DNA of 16,878 nucleotides from RGIG2206 sp045648425 (GTDB lineage Bacteria; Bacillota; Clostridia; Oscillospirales; Acutalibacteraceae): assembly GCA_045648425.1 (NCBI GenBank), contig JAZRNV010000015.1, forward strand, positions 1 to 16,878, given 5' to 3'. This document shows positions 1 to 6,392 of this stretch, one piece after another (position 1 is the first letter of the stretch; each line of letters opens with the position of its first letter). The notes beneath the pieces are model-generated. The model was not told where the DNA came from. It saw only the letters and a list, made by a program, of their open reading frames with translations, and did no database searches. The position numbers and the translations under genes were made by a program.

Positions 1-162
1 GTTTCTGCGCGAGTGACGGAACCTTGTTTAATAACTGCAGTGAGTACGTATTGGCCGTAGTGCCTCACTTGCGCGTTTCAGAATTAGCTCTGCGTTTCTG
101 CGCGAGTGACGGAACCTTGTTTAATAACTGCAGTGAGTACGTATTGGCCGTAGTGCCTCACT
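1..162. repeat. Two tandem copies of a 69-nt palindromic intergenic repeat (period 93)
   Basis: Positions 1-69 and 94-162 are identical over 69 nt and are separated by a 24-nt spacer. The first copy has terminal inverted repeats: GCGCGAGTGA at 7-16 and TCACTTGCGC at 65-74 pair at 9 of 10 positions, so the unit can fold into a hairpin as DNA or RNA. The second copy stops at the mnmE stop codon, so its right arm is cut short. The same start (GCGAGTGACGG) and end (TACGT.TTGG...TGCCTCAC) recur at about 8154-8214, at nearly the same spacing, which makes this a dispersed family. The unit resembles a REP or MITE-type non-coding element. The open frames across it repeat the same peptide only because the DNA repeats. 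Confidence 0.85.
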
Positions 163-1516
163 ACTTACCGACGCAGAAACGGCTGAAAACCTCGTCAACA
201 ACCGATTCTGAGGCGCGCTCCCCTGTCAGCTCGCAAAGGGCAGAGATGGCATCGTCTATGCAAACACCCACTGCGTCAAAGGTAAAACCGTTGTCAAGGG
301 CAGAGATGGCATCCTCAACCGCCAAAAAAGCGCGGTTTACACAGTCAAGCTGTCGGTCGTTGGCGATAATGCCTGCATCGGCATCCAAATCAGCCGAGCC
401 CAGCACTCCTTCAAGGGCCTGCTCAATGGAGTCGGCCGAGTCAAATTTGGCGCTGATTTTAACGGCGTTTTCAAAATTGACTTGGTGGATATTGGCGGCA
501 AGAGGCAAATCACATTTGTTAAGTAGGGCAATGTGGGGGCGACCTTGAAGAGCAGAGATAAGCTCAAAATCTTCACTGTCAAAGGGACGGGACAGATCAA
601 AAACAGCAATAATAAGCTGTGCATTTTCCATTTTTTTGCGGGCAAGCTCAACGCCTACCGCCTCAATGGGGTCATCGGTGGAGCGGATACCTGCGGTGTC
701 GGCCAAAATGAGGGTGTACCCCGCTACGTTTACAGAGTCCTCAATAACGTCTCGGGTGGTGCCTGCAATGTCGGTAACGATTGAGCGGTCAAACCCTGCA
801 AGCAAATTCATAACGGTAGATTTGCCCACATTGGGCTTGCCGACTATGGCGGTGGTTACCCCTTGGGTAAGCAGCTTTCCTCGCTCTGCGGTGGAAATAA
901 GGGCAGATAGGCGGCTTTTTGCCTCGCTGAGATTGGATTTAAGAGTGGTTGACTCAACGTAGGGCACGTCTTCGTCGGGAAAATCGGTCCAGGCGGCCAA
1001 ATCGGCATCGGCCGAAATCAGCGAGCCCTTTATGGATTGCACTGCATCAAAAATCGCGCCTCCTTGGGCAGCTAAAGCGGCCTTGTGGGCTCCGCTTCCC
1101 TTAGCAGAAATAAGGGTCATTACCGATTCGGCGGCTGTAAGGTCAAGCTTGCCGTTTAAAAAGGCACGTCGGGTGAATTCGCCGGAATGAGCCATACGGG
1201 CGCCTGCCGCCAAAACGGCCTGCAGAGCGCGGCGCAACAAATAAACACCGCCGTGGCAAGAAAATTCCACCACATCCTCCCCTGTGTATGAGCGGGGCGC
1301 TGCAAAACGCAGGGCGACGGCACGGTCAATATGACCCTTGCTGTCGTACAGATCGCCCAAGGCGGCGGTGTAGCCCTTCATTTGACTGACGGGGCAGCCC
1401 TTTAATGACTTAAACACCTTGTCGGCGATGACGCAGGCCTCGTCACCCGAAATTCTGATAACACCGATGCCTGCCGCTGCAGAAGGAGTGGCAATGGCTG
1501 CTATGGTTTGGCTCAT
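161..1516 (-). CDS. mnmE: tRNA uridine-5-carboxymethylaminomethyl(34) synthesis GTPase MnmE
   Basis: MnmE works with MnmG to modify the wobble uridine of certain tRNAs, using tetrahydrofolate, FAD and GTP. The product is 451 residues, normal for the family. It opens with MSQTIAAIATP, typical of the folate-binding domain (about 1-118), followed by a helical domain holding an inserted G domain. Numbered from the chosen start, the P-loop GKPNVGKS is at 226-233, TTRD at 253-256, DTAG at 273-276 and NKCD at 333-336. The C-terminus FCVGK keeps the catalytic Cys. I chose ATG at 1516. The in-frame GTG at 1525 lies inside the Shine-Dalgarno GAGGTGAC (1521-1528) and would add only three residues. The gene is last in the rpmH-rnpA-yidD-yidC-jag block, and mnmG would be expected just off the left edge. 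The stop codon abuts the 69-nt repeat. Confidence 0.97.
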   Translation of the reverse strand: MSQTIAAIATPSAAAGIGVIRISGDEACVIADKVFKSLKGCPVSQMKGYTAALGDLYDSKGHIDRAVALRFAAPRSYTGEDVVEFSCHGGVYLLRRALQAVLAAGARMAHSGEFTRRAFLNGKLDLTAAESVMTLISAKGSGAHKAALAAQGGAIFDAVQSIKGSLISADADLAAWTDFPDEDVPYVESTTLKSNLSEAKSRLSALISTAERGKLLTQGVTTAIVGKPNVGKSTVMNLLAGFDRSIVTDIAGTTRDVIEDSVNVAGYTLILADTAGIRSTDDPIEAVGVELARKKMENAQLIIAVFDLSRPFDSEDFELISALQGRPHIALLNKCDLPLAANIHQVNFENAVKISAKFDSADSIEQALEGVLGSADLDADAGIIANDRQLDCVNRAFLAVEDAISALDNGFTFDAVGVCIDDAISALCELTGERASESVVDEVFSRFCVGK

Positions 1517-1541
1517 TCTTGTCACCTCGATATGATAAAAT

Positions 1542-1565
1542 AACGCCCACGGGGAAGTGGGCGTT
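1542..1565 (-). terminator. Hairpin between jag and mnmE, possible attenuator
   Basis: AACGCCCAC (1542-1550) and GTGGGCGTT (1557-1565) form a perfect 9-bp stem with a 6-nt loop. On the minus strand it is followed by ATTTTATC, a moderate U-rich tail. A second small hairpin, GGGG-CTAAA-CCCC, lies at 1571-1583 just after the jag stop. Together they fill the gap of about 70 nt between jag and mnmE. They could partly terminate jag transcripts or act as a processing site. No separate mnmE promoter is obvious. Confidence 0.6.
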
Positions 1566-1585
1566 TAGACGGGGCTAAACCCCAA

Positions 1586-2560
1586 TTATTTATTGTCGAT
1601 TCGGCCAAACAGGGGCAAATCTGATGCATCGCTGCGCTTTTCGCGAGTTGGCTCGGCAGGAGTGTAGCCACCGCTTCTGCCACCGCGAGATGAACGGCCG
1701 CCTCTGCCGCGACGGTCGCGGTCATTTCTGCCGCCACGCTGGCGTGAGGGACGCTCGTCGGGATTTAGGGGGTTGCCCTGCTCATCGGCAAGACCGATGA
1801 TAACACGGCGACCCTTACTGTCGCCAACAGACCAAGAGGTTACGCCCTCTTCACCCTGAATAGCGGTGTGAATGACGCGGCGCTCATAGGGATTCATGGG
1901 CTCAAGAGCGTGGTTTTTGCTGCTCTTTTTAACCTGACCTGCAATGCGAAGGGCCAAAGCGGTCAAGGTTTCTTCACGCTTTGCACGGTAGTTGTTGGTG
2001 TCAACCACAACGCGAACAAAGCCATCCTCATCGTTGTTATAGCACAAGCTGGCAAGATACTGAATAGCATCAAGAGTCTCACCGCGGCGGCCGATTACGG
2101 CGCCCATGCCCTCACCGTCAACGGTGATGCAAAAGCCGCCGTCAACATCGCTGACAGAGCAGGTGAATTCGCCAATATCCATATGAGAAAGCACGTCCTT
2201 AACAAAGTTAAGGGTGTTGTCAAGAGAGGTTTGGTTGATGGTTACCTTTTTGATGGGCTTTTCTTCAACCTTTTTCTCTTTTTTCTCGGCTTTTTCTGCT
2301 TTAGCGGGCTTTTTATCTTCTTTTTTCTCGGCCTTTACGGGCTGTTTCTTTTCTTTTTTGGGCTTTTCTTCCTTTTTGCCGTCGTCATAAGAGAGGGTGA
2401 CCTTGGCCGGCTTGCCGCCAAAGAGACCCAGCACCTTTTTCTCGGGCTGGTCGATAATTTCTATATCTACATCGATTTCATCGCCTACACCAAGCTCAAG
2501 ACGGGCGGCCTCAATGGCCTCGTCAATGGTGGCGGCGGTAGCAGTTGCTTCTCGTCTCAT
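1586..2560 (-). CDS. jag: RNA-binding protein Jag/KhpB (Jag-N, KH, R3H domains)
   Basis: Jag (KhpB/EloR) is an RNA-binding protein that, in other Firmicutes, pairs with KhpA and affects cell elongation and division. The 324-residue product has a Jag_N domain (about 1-58, with KKVLGLFGGKPAKV). A Lys/Glu-rich linker of low complexity follows (about 61-105). The KH domain (about 108-190) carries the loop VIGRRGETLDAIQYL at 155-169. The R3H domain (about 191-258) includes YERRVIHTAI, with its Arg and His. An Arg/Gly-rich tail (about 275-298) is unusual in length and could add non-specific RNA affinity. The gene lies between yidC (35 nt upstream) and mnmE, the usual arrangement. The ribosome-binding site GAAAGGA sits somewhat far from the ATG, about 13 nt. 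Confidence 0.95.
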   Translation of the reverse strand: MRREATATAATIDEAIEAARLELGVGDEIDVDIEIIDQPEKKVLGLFGGKPAKVTLSYDDGKKEEKPKKEKKQPVKAEKKEDKKPAKAEKAEKKEKKVEEKPIKKVTINQTSLDNTLNFVKDVLSHMDIGEFTCSVSDVDGGFCITVDGEGMGAVIGRRGETLDAIQYLASLCYNNDEDGFVRVVVDTNNYRAKREETLTALALRIAGQVKKSSKNHALEPMNPYERRVIHTAIQGEEGVTSWSVGDSKGRRVIIGLADEQGNPLNPDERPSRQRGGRNDRDRRGRGGRSSRGGRSGGYTPAEPTREKRSDASDLPLFGRIDNK

Positions 2561-2595
2561 ATTAAAGTTAACATCCTTTCGTTAAGGGAAGGGCC

Positions 2596-3516
2596 TTATT
2601 TAAGCAGACCTTTTTTGGTTGTTTCGGGCGGATTGATGCGCATTTGCTCAAGCTTGCGGCGCTTTCTTGCCTCTTTGGCTTCGGCCTGGGCAATAAGCTT
2701 GCCGGGGAAGTAAATCTTCTGCATGGCAACCATAATGATGGTTGACACGATGTTTGAGCAAACCCAGTACCAGCCAACCGCACCGGGCACGCTGAAGGTG
2801 ATAAACAAAGAGAAAAGGGGCATGCCAAAGGTCATACAGCCGGTGGTGGCTGCGTTGCCGCTTGTACCGTTCATCTTCTTGTTGTTGTAGTTGCTGATAA
2901 GTGAGCTCGCAAGAGAGGTCAGCAAGGACAGCAAGGGGATGATAATGATAGGAGCTATGGCAAGTGAGGGGGTTTCAAGCAAATCTATGCCGAAAAGCTC
3001 AAAATTGTTGTTATCAAACACCTTTTGAATGGGTGCGTATTTGTCGGCATCAAGCTTAAGAAGCTTTGAGATGGTGTCGCCGTTAAGAAGCTCAAGCTGA
3101 TTGAACTTTTCGGGGTCTTTGCCCAGTGCTTTTACTGCATCATTAATCAAAGAGGAGGGAAGGCCGTAGATGCACATAAGGGCCTGGCGCACAGCGTTGT
3201 AGATAGCTATAAAGATGGGAAGACGGATAAACATAAGCAAACAGCCCGAAAGAGGTGAAGAGCCGTTTTGAGAATAAAGCTTGCTCATCTCTTCCTGGTA
3301 TTTTGCTTTATCGTCCTTATATTTTTCCTGCAGCTTGGCAAGCTTGTTCTTAAGGCGTGCCTGAGATGCAGTGGATTTTTGCTGTCTGATGTTAAGGGGA
3401 ATAAGCACAACGTTGATAATAACGGTGAACAGCATTATGCCAAGAGCAAAGTTATTTCCGCAAAGGTCGCAGAAAAACTTTATTATTGAACCGAAAAAGT
3501 TATTTAACCAGTTCAT
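2596..3516 (-). CDS. yidC: Membrane protein insertase YidC (SpoIIIJ/OxaA family)
   Basis: YidC inserts and folds membrane proteins, alone or with SecYEG. The 306-residue product has five predicted membrane segments: near 24-41, 90-112, about 208-231, about 250-270 and about 275-290. Arg44, in NIRQQKS just after the first core helix, matches the conserved Arg of the hydrophilic groove. A charged cytoplasmic hairpin (about 50-85, RLKNKLAKLQEKYKDDK) follows. The C-terminal tail is basic (KEARKRRKLEQ), as expected for ribosome binding. No lipobox is seen at the N-terminus, unlike Bacillus SpoIIIJ. The stretch between the second and third segments is longer than in compact homologues. The start is 3 nt after yidD, so the two genes are probably translationally coupled. 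Confidence 0.95.
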   Translation of the reverse strand: MNWLNNFFGSIIKFFCDLCGNNFALGIMLFTVIINVVLIPLNIRQQKSTASQARLKNKLAKLQEKYKDDKAKYQEEMSKLYSQNGSSPLSGCLLMFIRLPIFIAIYNAVRQALMCIYGLPSSLINDAVKALGKDPEKFNQLELLNGDTISKLLKLDADKYAPIQKVFDNNNFELFGIDLLETPSLAIAPIIIIPLLSLLTSLASSLISNYNNKKMNGTSGNAATTGCMTFGMPLFSLFITFSVPGAVGWYWVCSNIVSTIIMVAMQKIYFPGKLIAQAEAKEARKRRKLEQMRINPPETTKKGLLK

Positions 3517-3519
3517 AAA

Positions 3520-3753
3520 CTACCTCCGTTTTTTACGCCCCGGCAGTGGTACGGGGTCGTAGCCGCCTTTACACAGCGGATTACATCTGAGTATTCGCCA
3601 CAACGTAAGCCAAAAGCCCTTGAATGCGCCGTGAGTCTCGATGGCTTCAACGGCGTAGTGGGAGCAGGTTGGATAAAACCTGCAGCAGGGCGGAGTTCGT
3701 GGTGAAATACAGCGCTGATACCAATTTATCAGCCATATAAGCAGTTTTTTCAT
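3520..3753 (-). CDS. yidD: Membrane protein insertion efficiency factor YidD
   Basis: This small (77-residue) protein has the YidD hallmarks: an amphipathic N-terminus MKKLLIWLINWYQRCISP, then CCRFYPTCSHYAVEAIE with its conserved cysteines, and a C-terminal RCNPLCKGGYDPVP motif. YidD acts at the inner face of the membrane and assists YidC-dependent insertion. It sits 2 nt after rnpA and 3 nt before yidC, the standard order. The tail is strongly basic (GRKKRR). Confidence 0.96.
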   Translation of the reverse strand: MKKLLIWLINWYQRCISPRTPPCCRFYPTCSHYAVEAIETHGAFKGFWLTLWRILRCNPLCKGGYDPVPLPGRKKRR

Positions 3754-3755
3754 TA

Positions 3756-4094
3756 TTACTGCCGCGCCACACCGGCGTCTTTTAACTGCTGCAGCATTGT
3801 TTGGGCAATGTCAGTACTCTTGGCAGGGGCAGTACGGGAGCGTGCCACAAAAACAATAAAAAAGCTGCAGTCGGGCAATATTTGCTTTTCGCATTCACGC
3901 CAGGCAGCTCTGATGACTCGCCTTGCCCGATTGCGCGTGACTGCGTTACCGATTTTTTTACCGGTTGTGATACCCATTTGAATGCCCCCACTGCGACGGG
4001 GCATAACATAGGTTATCAGGTGGGACGATGCAAAGCATTTGCCCCTTGAATAAACCATTCTGAAAAGGTGGTTTTGCTTCATTTTTAAGGTCAT
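3756..4094 (-). CDS. rnpA: Ribonuclease P protein component
   Basis: RnpA is the protein cofactor of RNase P, which matures the 5' ends of tRNAs. I chose ATG at 4094, giving 112 residues starting MTLKMKQNHLFRMVYSRGK. A strong Shine-Dalgarno GGAGGG (4101-4106) lies 6 nt upstream, and the length fits the family. The longer frame from 4136 would begin inside the terminator-like hairpin that follows rpmH. The signature RNR motif is in AVTRNRARRVIRAAWRE, and the preceding GITTGKKIGNAV is typical. A Phe-x-x-V-like F..VY pair near residue 10 matches the 5'-leader-binding surface. Confidence 0.96.
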   Translation of the reverse strand: MTLKMKQNHLFRMVYSRGKCFASSHLITYVMPRRSGGIQMGITTGKKIGNAVTRNRARRVIRAAWRECEKQILPDCSFFIVFVARSRTAPAKSTDIAQTMLQQLKDAGVARQ

Positions 4095-4136
4095 AAAGTG
4101 CCCTCCGTCTAAATTCGGTATGAAGCTAAAAAGCAA

Positions 4137-4160
4137 GGGGCTGTCTTATAAAACAGCCCC
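4137..4160 (-). terminator. Hairpin between rpmH and rnpA
   Basis: GGGGCTGT (4137-4144) and ACAGCCCC (4153-4160) make a perfect 8-bp stem. On the minus strand the stem is followed by TTGCTTTTTA, giving a typical intrinsic terminator. It lies 14 nt after the rpmH stop and upstream of the rnpA start, so it probably lets L34 be made in excess over RnpA, with readthrough supplying the rest of the operon. Confidence 0.75.
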
Positions 4161-4174
4161 TTATGCAGATGCAC

Positions 4175-4309
4175 TTAGTAGGACAGGCGCTTTCTGCCTT
4201 TTGCTCTGCGGCGGGCAAGCACCTTGCGGCCGTTTCTGTCAGCCATTCTCTTGCGGAAGCCGTGCTCTTTTTTTGCGTGAAGCTTTTTGGGCTGGTAAGT
4301 TCTTAACAC
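4175..4309 (-). CDS. rpmH: 50S ribosomal protein L34
   Basis: Reading the minus strand gives a 44-residue, very basic protein. It starts (M)LRTYQPKKLHAKKEHGF and ends RRRAKGRKRLSY, a textbook L34. The start codon is GTG (4307-4309) with Shine-Dalgarno GGAGGGG (4314-4320) about 4 nt upstream. L34 is a late-assembling protein of the large subunit. The gene is the first of the rnpA-yidD-yidC-jag-mnmE operon and has its own consensus promoter and a leader of about 90 nt. Confidence 0.97.
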   Translation of the reverse strand: MLRTYQPKKLHAKKEHGFRKRMADRNGRKVLARRRAKGRKRLSY

Positions 4310-4342
4310 TTTTACCCCTCCGTTCTTAAAACTTTAGTCTGG

Positions 4343-4383
4343 GGGACCCTAAATTAGCATCTGCCCCAAGGGCAGACAGGTCC
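4343..4383 (-). promoter_or_regulatory. Structured rpmH 5' leader
   Basis: Within the rpmH leader, TCTGCCC (4360-4366) and GGGCAGA (4370-4376) form a 7-bp stem with a 3-nt loop. GGACC (4344-4348) and GGTCC (4379-4383) can close a second helix around it. The Shine-Dalgarno sequence lies downstream and stays free in this fold. A role in autogenous control by L34 is only a guess. Confidence 0.4.
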
Positions 4384-4396
4384 AAAACATAACCCT

Positions 4397-4427
4397 GCAA
4401 GTGTAAATTATATAATAAAACACTTGC
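4397..4427. promoter_or_regulatory. 8-bp inverted repeat centred on the rpmH -10 box (operator-like)
   Basis: GCAAGTGT (4397-4404) and ACACTTGC (4420-4427) are exact inverted copies with 15 nt between them. Their centre (about 4412) coincides with the edge of the -10 hexamer at 4407-4412. A dimeric repressor bound here would block RNA polymerase. The spacing is also compatible with a cruciform or RNA hairpin, but most of the site lies upstream of the expected transcription start. Confidence 0.4.
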
Positions 4428-4436
4428 TTATGTCAA
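4407..4436 (-). promoter_or_regulatory. Sigma-A promoter of the rpmH operon
   Basis: On the minus strand the -35 box is TTGACA (complement of 4431-4436) and the -10 box is TATAAT (complement of 4407-4412), separated by 18 bp. Both hexamers match consensus exactly. Transcription should start near 4400, about 90 nt before the rpmH start codon. Confidence 0.85.
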
Positions 4437-4460
4437 CCATTTTTATCAATAAAATTAAAA

Positions 4461-4489
4461 ATAGGGCACAAAAACATTTTGCGCCCTAT
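4461..4489 (-). terminator. Terminator after the amino-acid symporter gene
   Basis: On the minus strand ATAGGGCGCAAAA and TTTTTGTGCCCTAT form a long stem with a G-U pair, followed by a T-rich tail (TTTTAATTTTATT). It lies 32 nt after the symporter stop, just upstream of the rpmH promoter, and so separates the two units. Confidence 0.75.
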
Positions 4490-4520
4490 ATATTGTGGTT
4501 GTTTTGTTAAAGTTGACCCG

Positions 4521-5951
4521 TTACTCCCCTTGCCAGCAGTCCAAATCGGCCGTGAGACCGATATCCTTCGCCACAAAAACGGGGTTTTTGCTATGCTTGC
4601 GCTTTTTAAGATAATCCTTAAGGGTGCGCAAAGCAACAGGCAGAAGTATGGTGATGACGGGTATATTGATAAGGGCCATAACGCCCATGCCCAGATCGGA
4701 CAGATTCCACAAAAGGTCGGCGGAAAGTCCTGCGCCCAATAAAATCAGCAGGCAGGCCACCACTCTGTAGACCAAGATGAAATCTTTGCTCGGAGTTTTG
4801 CCAAACAGGTGGTCAAAGGCCTTGTCAACATAGAAAAGGTTGCCCAGCAAGGTGGTAAAGGCAAAGAAGAACATAGCTACTGTGATAAAAATGGGGCCGA
4901 ATTTGCCCAATGTTGCAGTCATTGACTGCTGAACAAAGGCGGCGCCTGCAATTTCTTTGGTGGGAGTTACCCCTGAGCAGAGGCACATAAAGGCAGTGGC
5001 AGAGCAAACAAGCAGGGTGTCGATAAATACGCTGAGCACCTGCACGAGACCTTGCTTGGCAGGATGGCTTACCTCTGCTGCTGCGGAAGCGTTGGGGGCG
5101 GAGCCCACACCTGCCTCGTTGCTGAAAAGGCCGCGCTTAATACCATACATCAGGCAGGAGCCGCCCAATCCGCCAAAAATGGCCTTGAAATTGAAGGCGT
5201 CATCAAAGATCTTTGAAAAGATGTCGGGCAGCATTTTATAGTTAAAGCAAACAACGACAATAGCAACGCCTATGTAGGCAAGGCCCATAAAGGGCACTAT
5301 AACACCGGTGGTTTTGGCGATGCGCTTGCCTCCGCCCATCAGGCACAAAAAGACCAGCCCTGCCACAACTGCGCCGATAATCCACGGAGTTATGCCTTTG
5401 TTATAAAAGGAATAACTGCTGAAGGTATCCTGCAGGTTGAAGGAGGCCAGCATATTAAAGCCGATTCCGTAGGTAAATATAAGGGCTATTGAAAAAATTA
5501 TGGCTAAAGGACGGCATTTAAGGGCTTGTTCAATGTAATATGCAGGGCCACCGAAGCATCCTTCTTTGCCTTTGCGCTTATAAACCTGAGCAAGGGTGCT
5601 TTCAACAAAAGCGGAGGCGCTGCCGATGATGGCAATAACCCACATCCAAAAAACAGCACCGTAGCCACCGCAACAAATGGCGGTGGAAACGCCTATAATG
5701 TTGCCTGTGCCCACGCGGGATGCGGTGGAAACCATCAGCGCCTGGAAGGAGGAGATGCCCCCATCCTTGCCCGGCTTTTCGGTTACTGCCTTAATTTGCA
5801 GGGGCAAGGTTCTGAACTGAACCGCTTTGGTGAAAAAGGTAAAGACCAGACCGCCGGCAATAAGAATAATAACCAGCAGATAGTCGTATAAATATCCGTT
5901 AACACTTCCTAAAAAGCCGTTAACTGCATCGGAAAGCTGTTTTAAATACAT
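4521..5951 (-). CDS. Sodium:alanine (amino acid) symporter, AGCS family
   Basis: This 476-residue integral membrane protein belongs to the alanine or glycine:cation symporter family (AgcS/AlsT type), which imports small amino acids with sodium. Signature stretches are ASRVGTGNIIGVSTAI (77-92), GGPAYYIEQAL (134-144) and, most diagnostic, GIKRGLFSNEAGVGSAP (270-286). About ten to eleven hydrophobic segments span the protein. The length is normal for the family. The start has Shine-Dalgarno AAGGAC 8 nt upstream. It follows mrnC by 21 nt with no terminator, so it probably shares the obgE-mrnC transcript. The exact substrate (alanine, glycine or glutamine) cannot be read from the sequence. Confidence 0.93.
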   Translation of the reverse strand: MYLKQLSDAVNGFLGSVNGYLYDYLLVIILIAGGLVFTFFTKAVQFRTLPLQIKAVTEKPGKDGGISSFQALMVSTASRVGTGNIIGVSTAICCGGYGAVFWMWVIAIIGSASAFVESTLAQVYKRKGKEGCFGGPAYYIEQALKCRPLAIIFSIALIFTYGIGFNMLASFNLQDTFSSYSFYNKGITPWIIGAVVAGLVFLCLMGGGKRIAKTTGVIVPFMGLAYIGVAIVVVCFNYKMLPDIFSKIFDDAFNFKAIFGGLGGSCLMYGIKRGLFSNEAGVGSAPNASAAAEVSHPAKQGLVQVLSVFIDTLLVCSATAFMCLCSGVTPTKEIAGAAFVQQSMTATLGKFGPIFITVAMFFFAFTTLLGNLFYVDKAFDHLFGKTPSKDFILVYRVVACLLILLGAGLSADLLWNLSDLGMGVMALINIPVITILLPVALRTLKDYLKKRKHSKNPVFVAKDIGLTADLDCWQGE

Positions 5952-5972
5952 ATTTTTATGTCCTTTTCGGTG

Positions 5973-6380
5973 TTATTGGTTGTTTTGGCTGTCAATGGCT
6001 TCAATCGCCAGCTGAAAAAGCTGATCAAGGCGCTGAATTTGCTCCTCCAATGAGAGATAGCCGAAAAGGGCCTCTAACCCCGTAGAGGCATGATACTGCG
6101 CCTCGCTGGCTCCTTTTGGGGTGTGAGAGGAGTGGGCGTTGCGGCCTCGGCGGTAAATGGCTGCCTCTTGCTCGTTGAGCAAGGGCAAAAGCTCCGCCGC
6201 GGCAAGAGCTTGTGCGGAGGCACAAACATATTTAACAGCCGCTTTGTGCAGACCGTTGACCTGTATATTGCCCCTTTGTGCCAACATTTTACGCACACGC
6301 AAGCTATACTCTGCATCCCCTACAAAAGCCAGGGCCAGGGCGTTATAGCTGCCGAAGTTTTGCTCTGCCGTAAAAATCAC
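5973..6380 (-). CDS. mrnC: Mini-ribonuclease III (23S rRNA maturation)
   Basis: This 135-residue protein is an RNase III catalytic domain without the double-stranded RNA-binding domain. In Bacillus such a protein trims 23S rRNA precursor ends. Family features are LALAFVGDAEYSLRVR (15-30) with the catalytic Asp22, VKYVCASAQA (49-58), RRGRNAHSSHTPKGA (77-91) and STGLEALFGYL (99-109) with the second acidic residue Glu103. The start is uncertain. GTG at 6378-6380 overlaps the only purine-rich site (AGAGGTGA), and no ATG, GTG or TTG lies between it and the conserved core. The gene is 12 nt downstream of obgE; the usual neighbours in Bacillus are cysS and rlmB, so the location is different here. 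Confidence 0.9.
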   Translation of the reverse strand: MIFTAEQNFGSYNALALAFVGDAEYSLRVRKMLAQRGNIQVNGLHKAAVKYVCASAQALAAAELLPLLNEQEAAIYRRGRNAHSSHTPKGASEAQYHASTGLEALFGYLSLEEQIQRLDQLFQLAIEAIDSQNNQ

Positions 6381-6392
6381 CTCTTGCTTGCT

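Noticed and set aside
1..162. CRISPR-like array
   Set aside because: Only two units of 69 nt with a single 24-nt spacer; far too long a repeat, and no cas genes.
24..548. 174-residue plus-strand open frame with an internally repeated peptide
   Set aside because: The repeated peptide comes from the tandem DNA repeat, and the rest is antisense to mnmE. No ribosome-binding site.
1868..2713. 281-residue plus-strand frame rich in Phe/Leu/Gly
   Set aside because: Antisense of the Lys/Glu-rich linker of jag, which creates a false hydrophobic protein.
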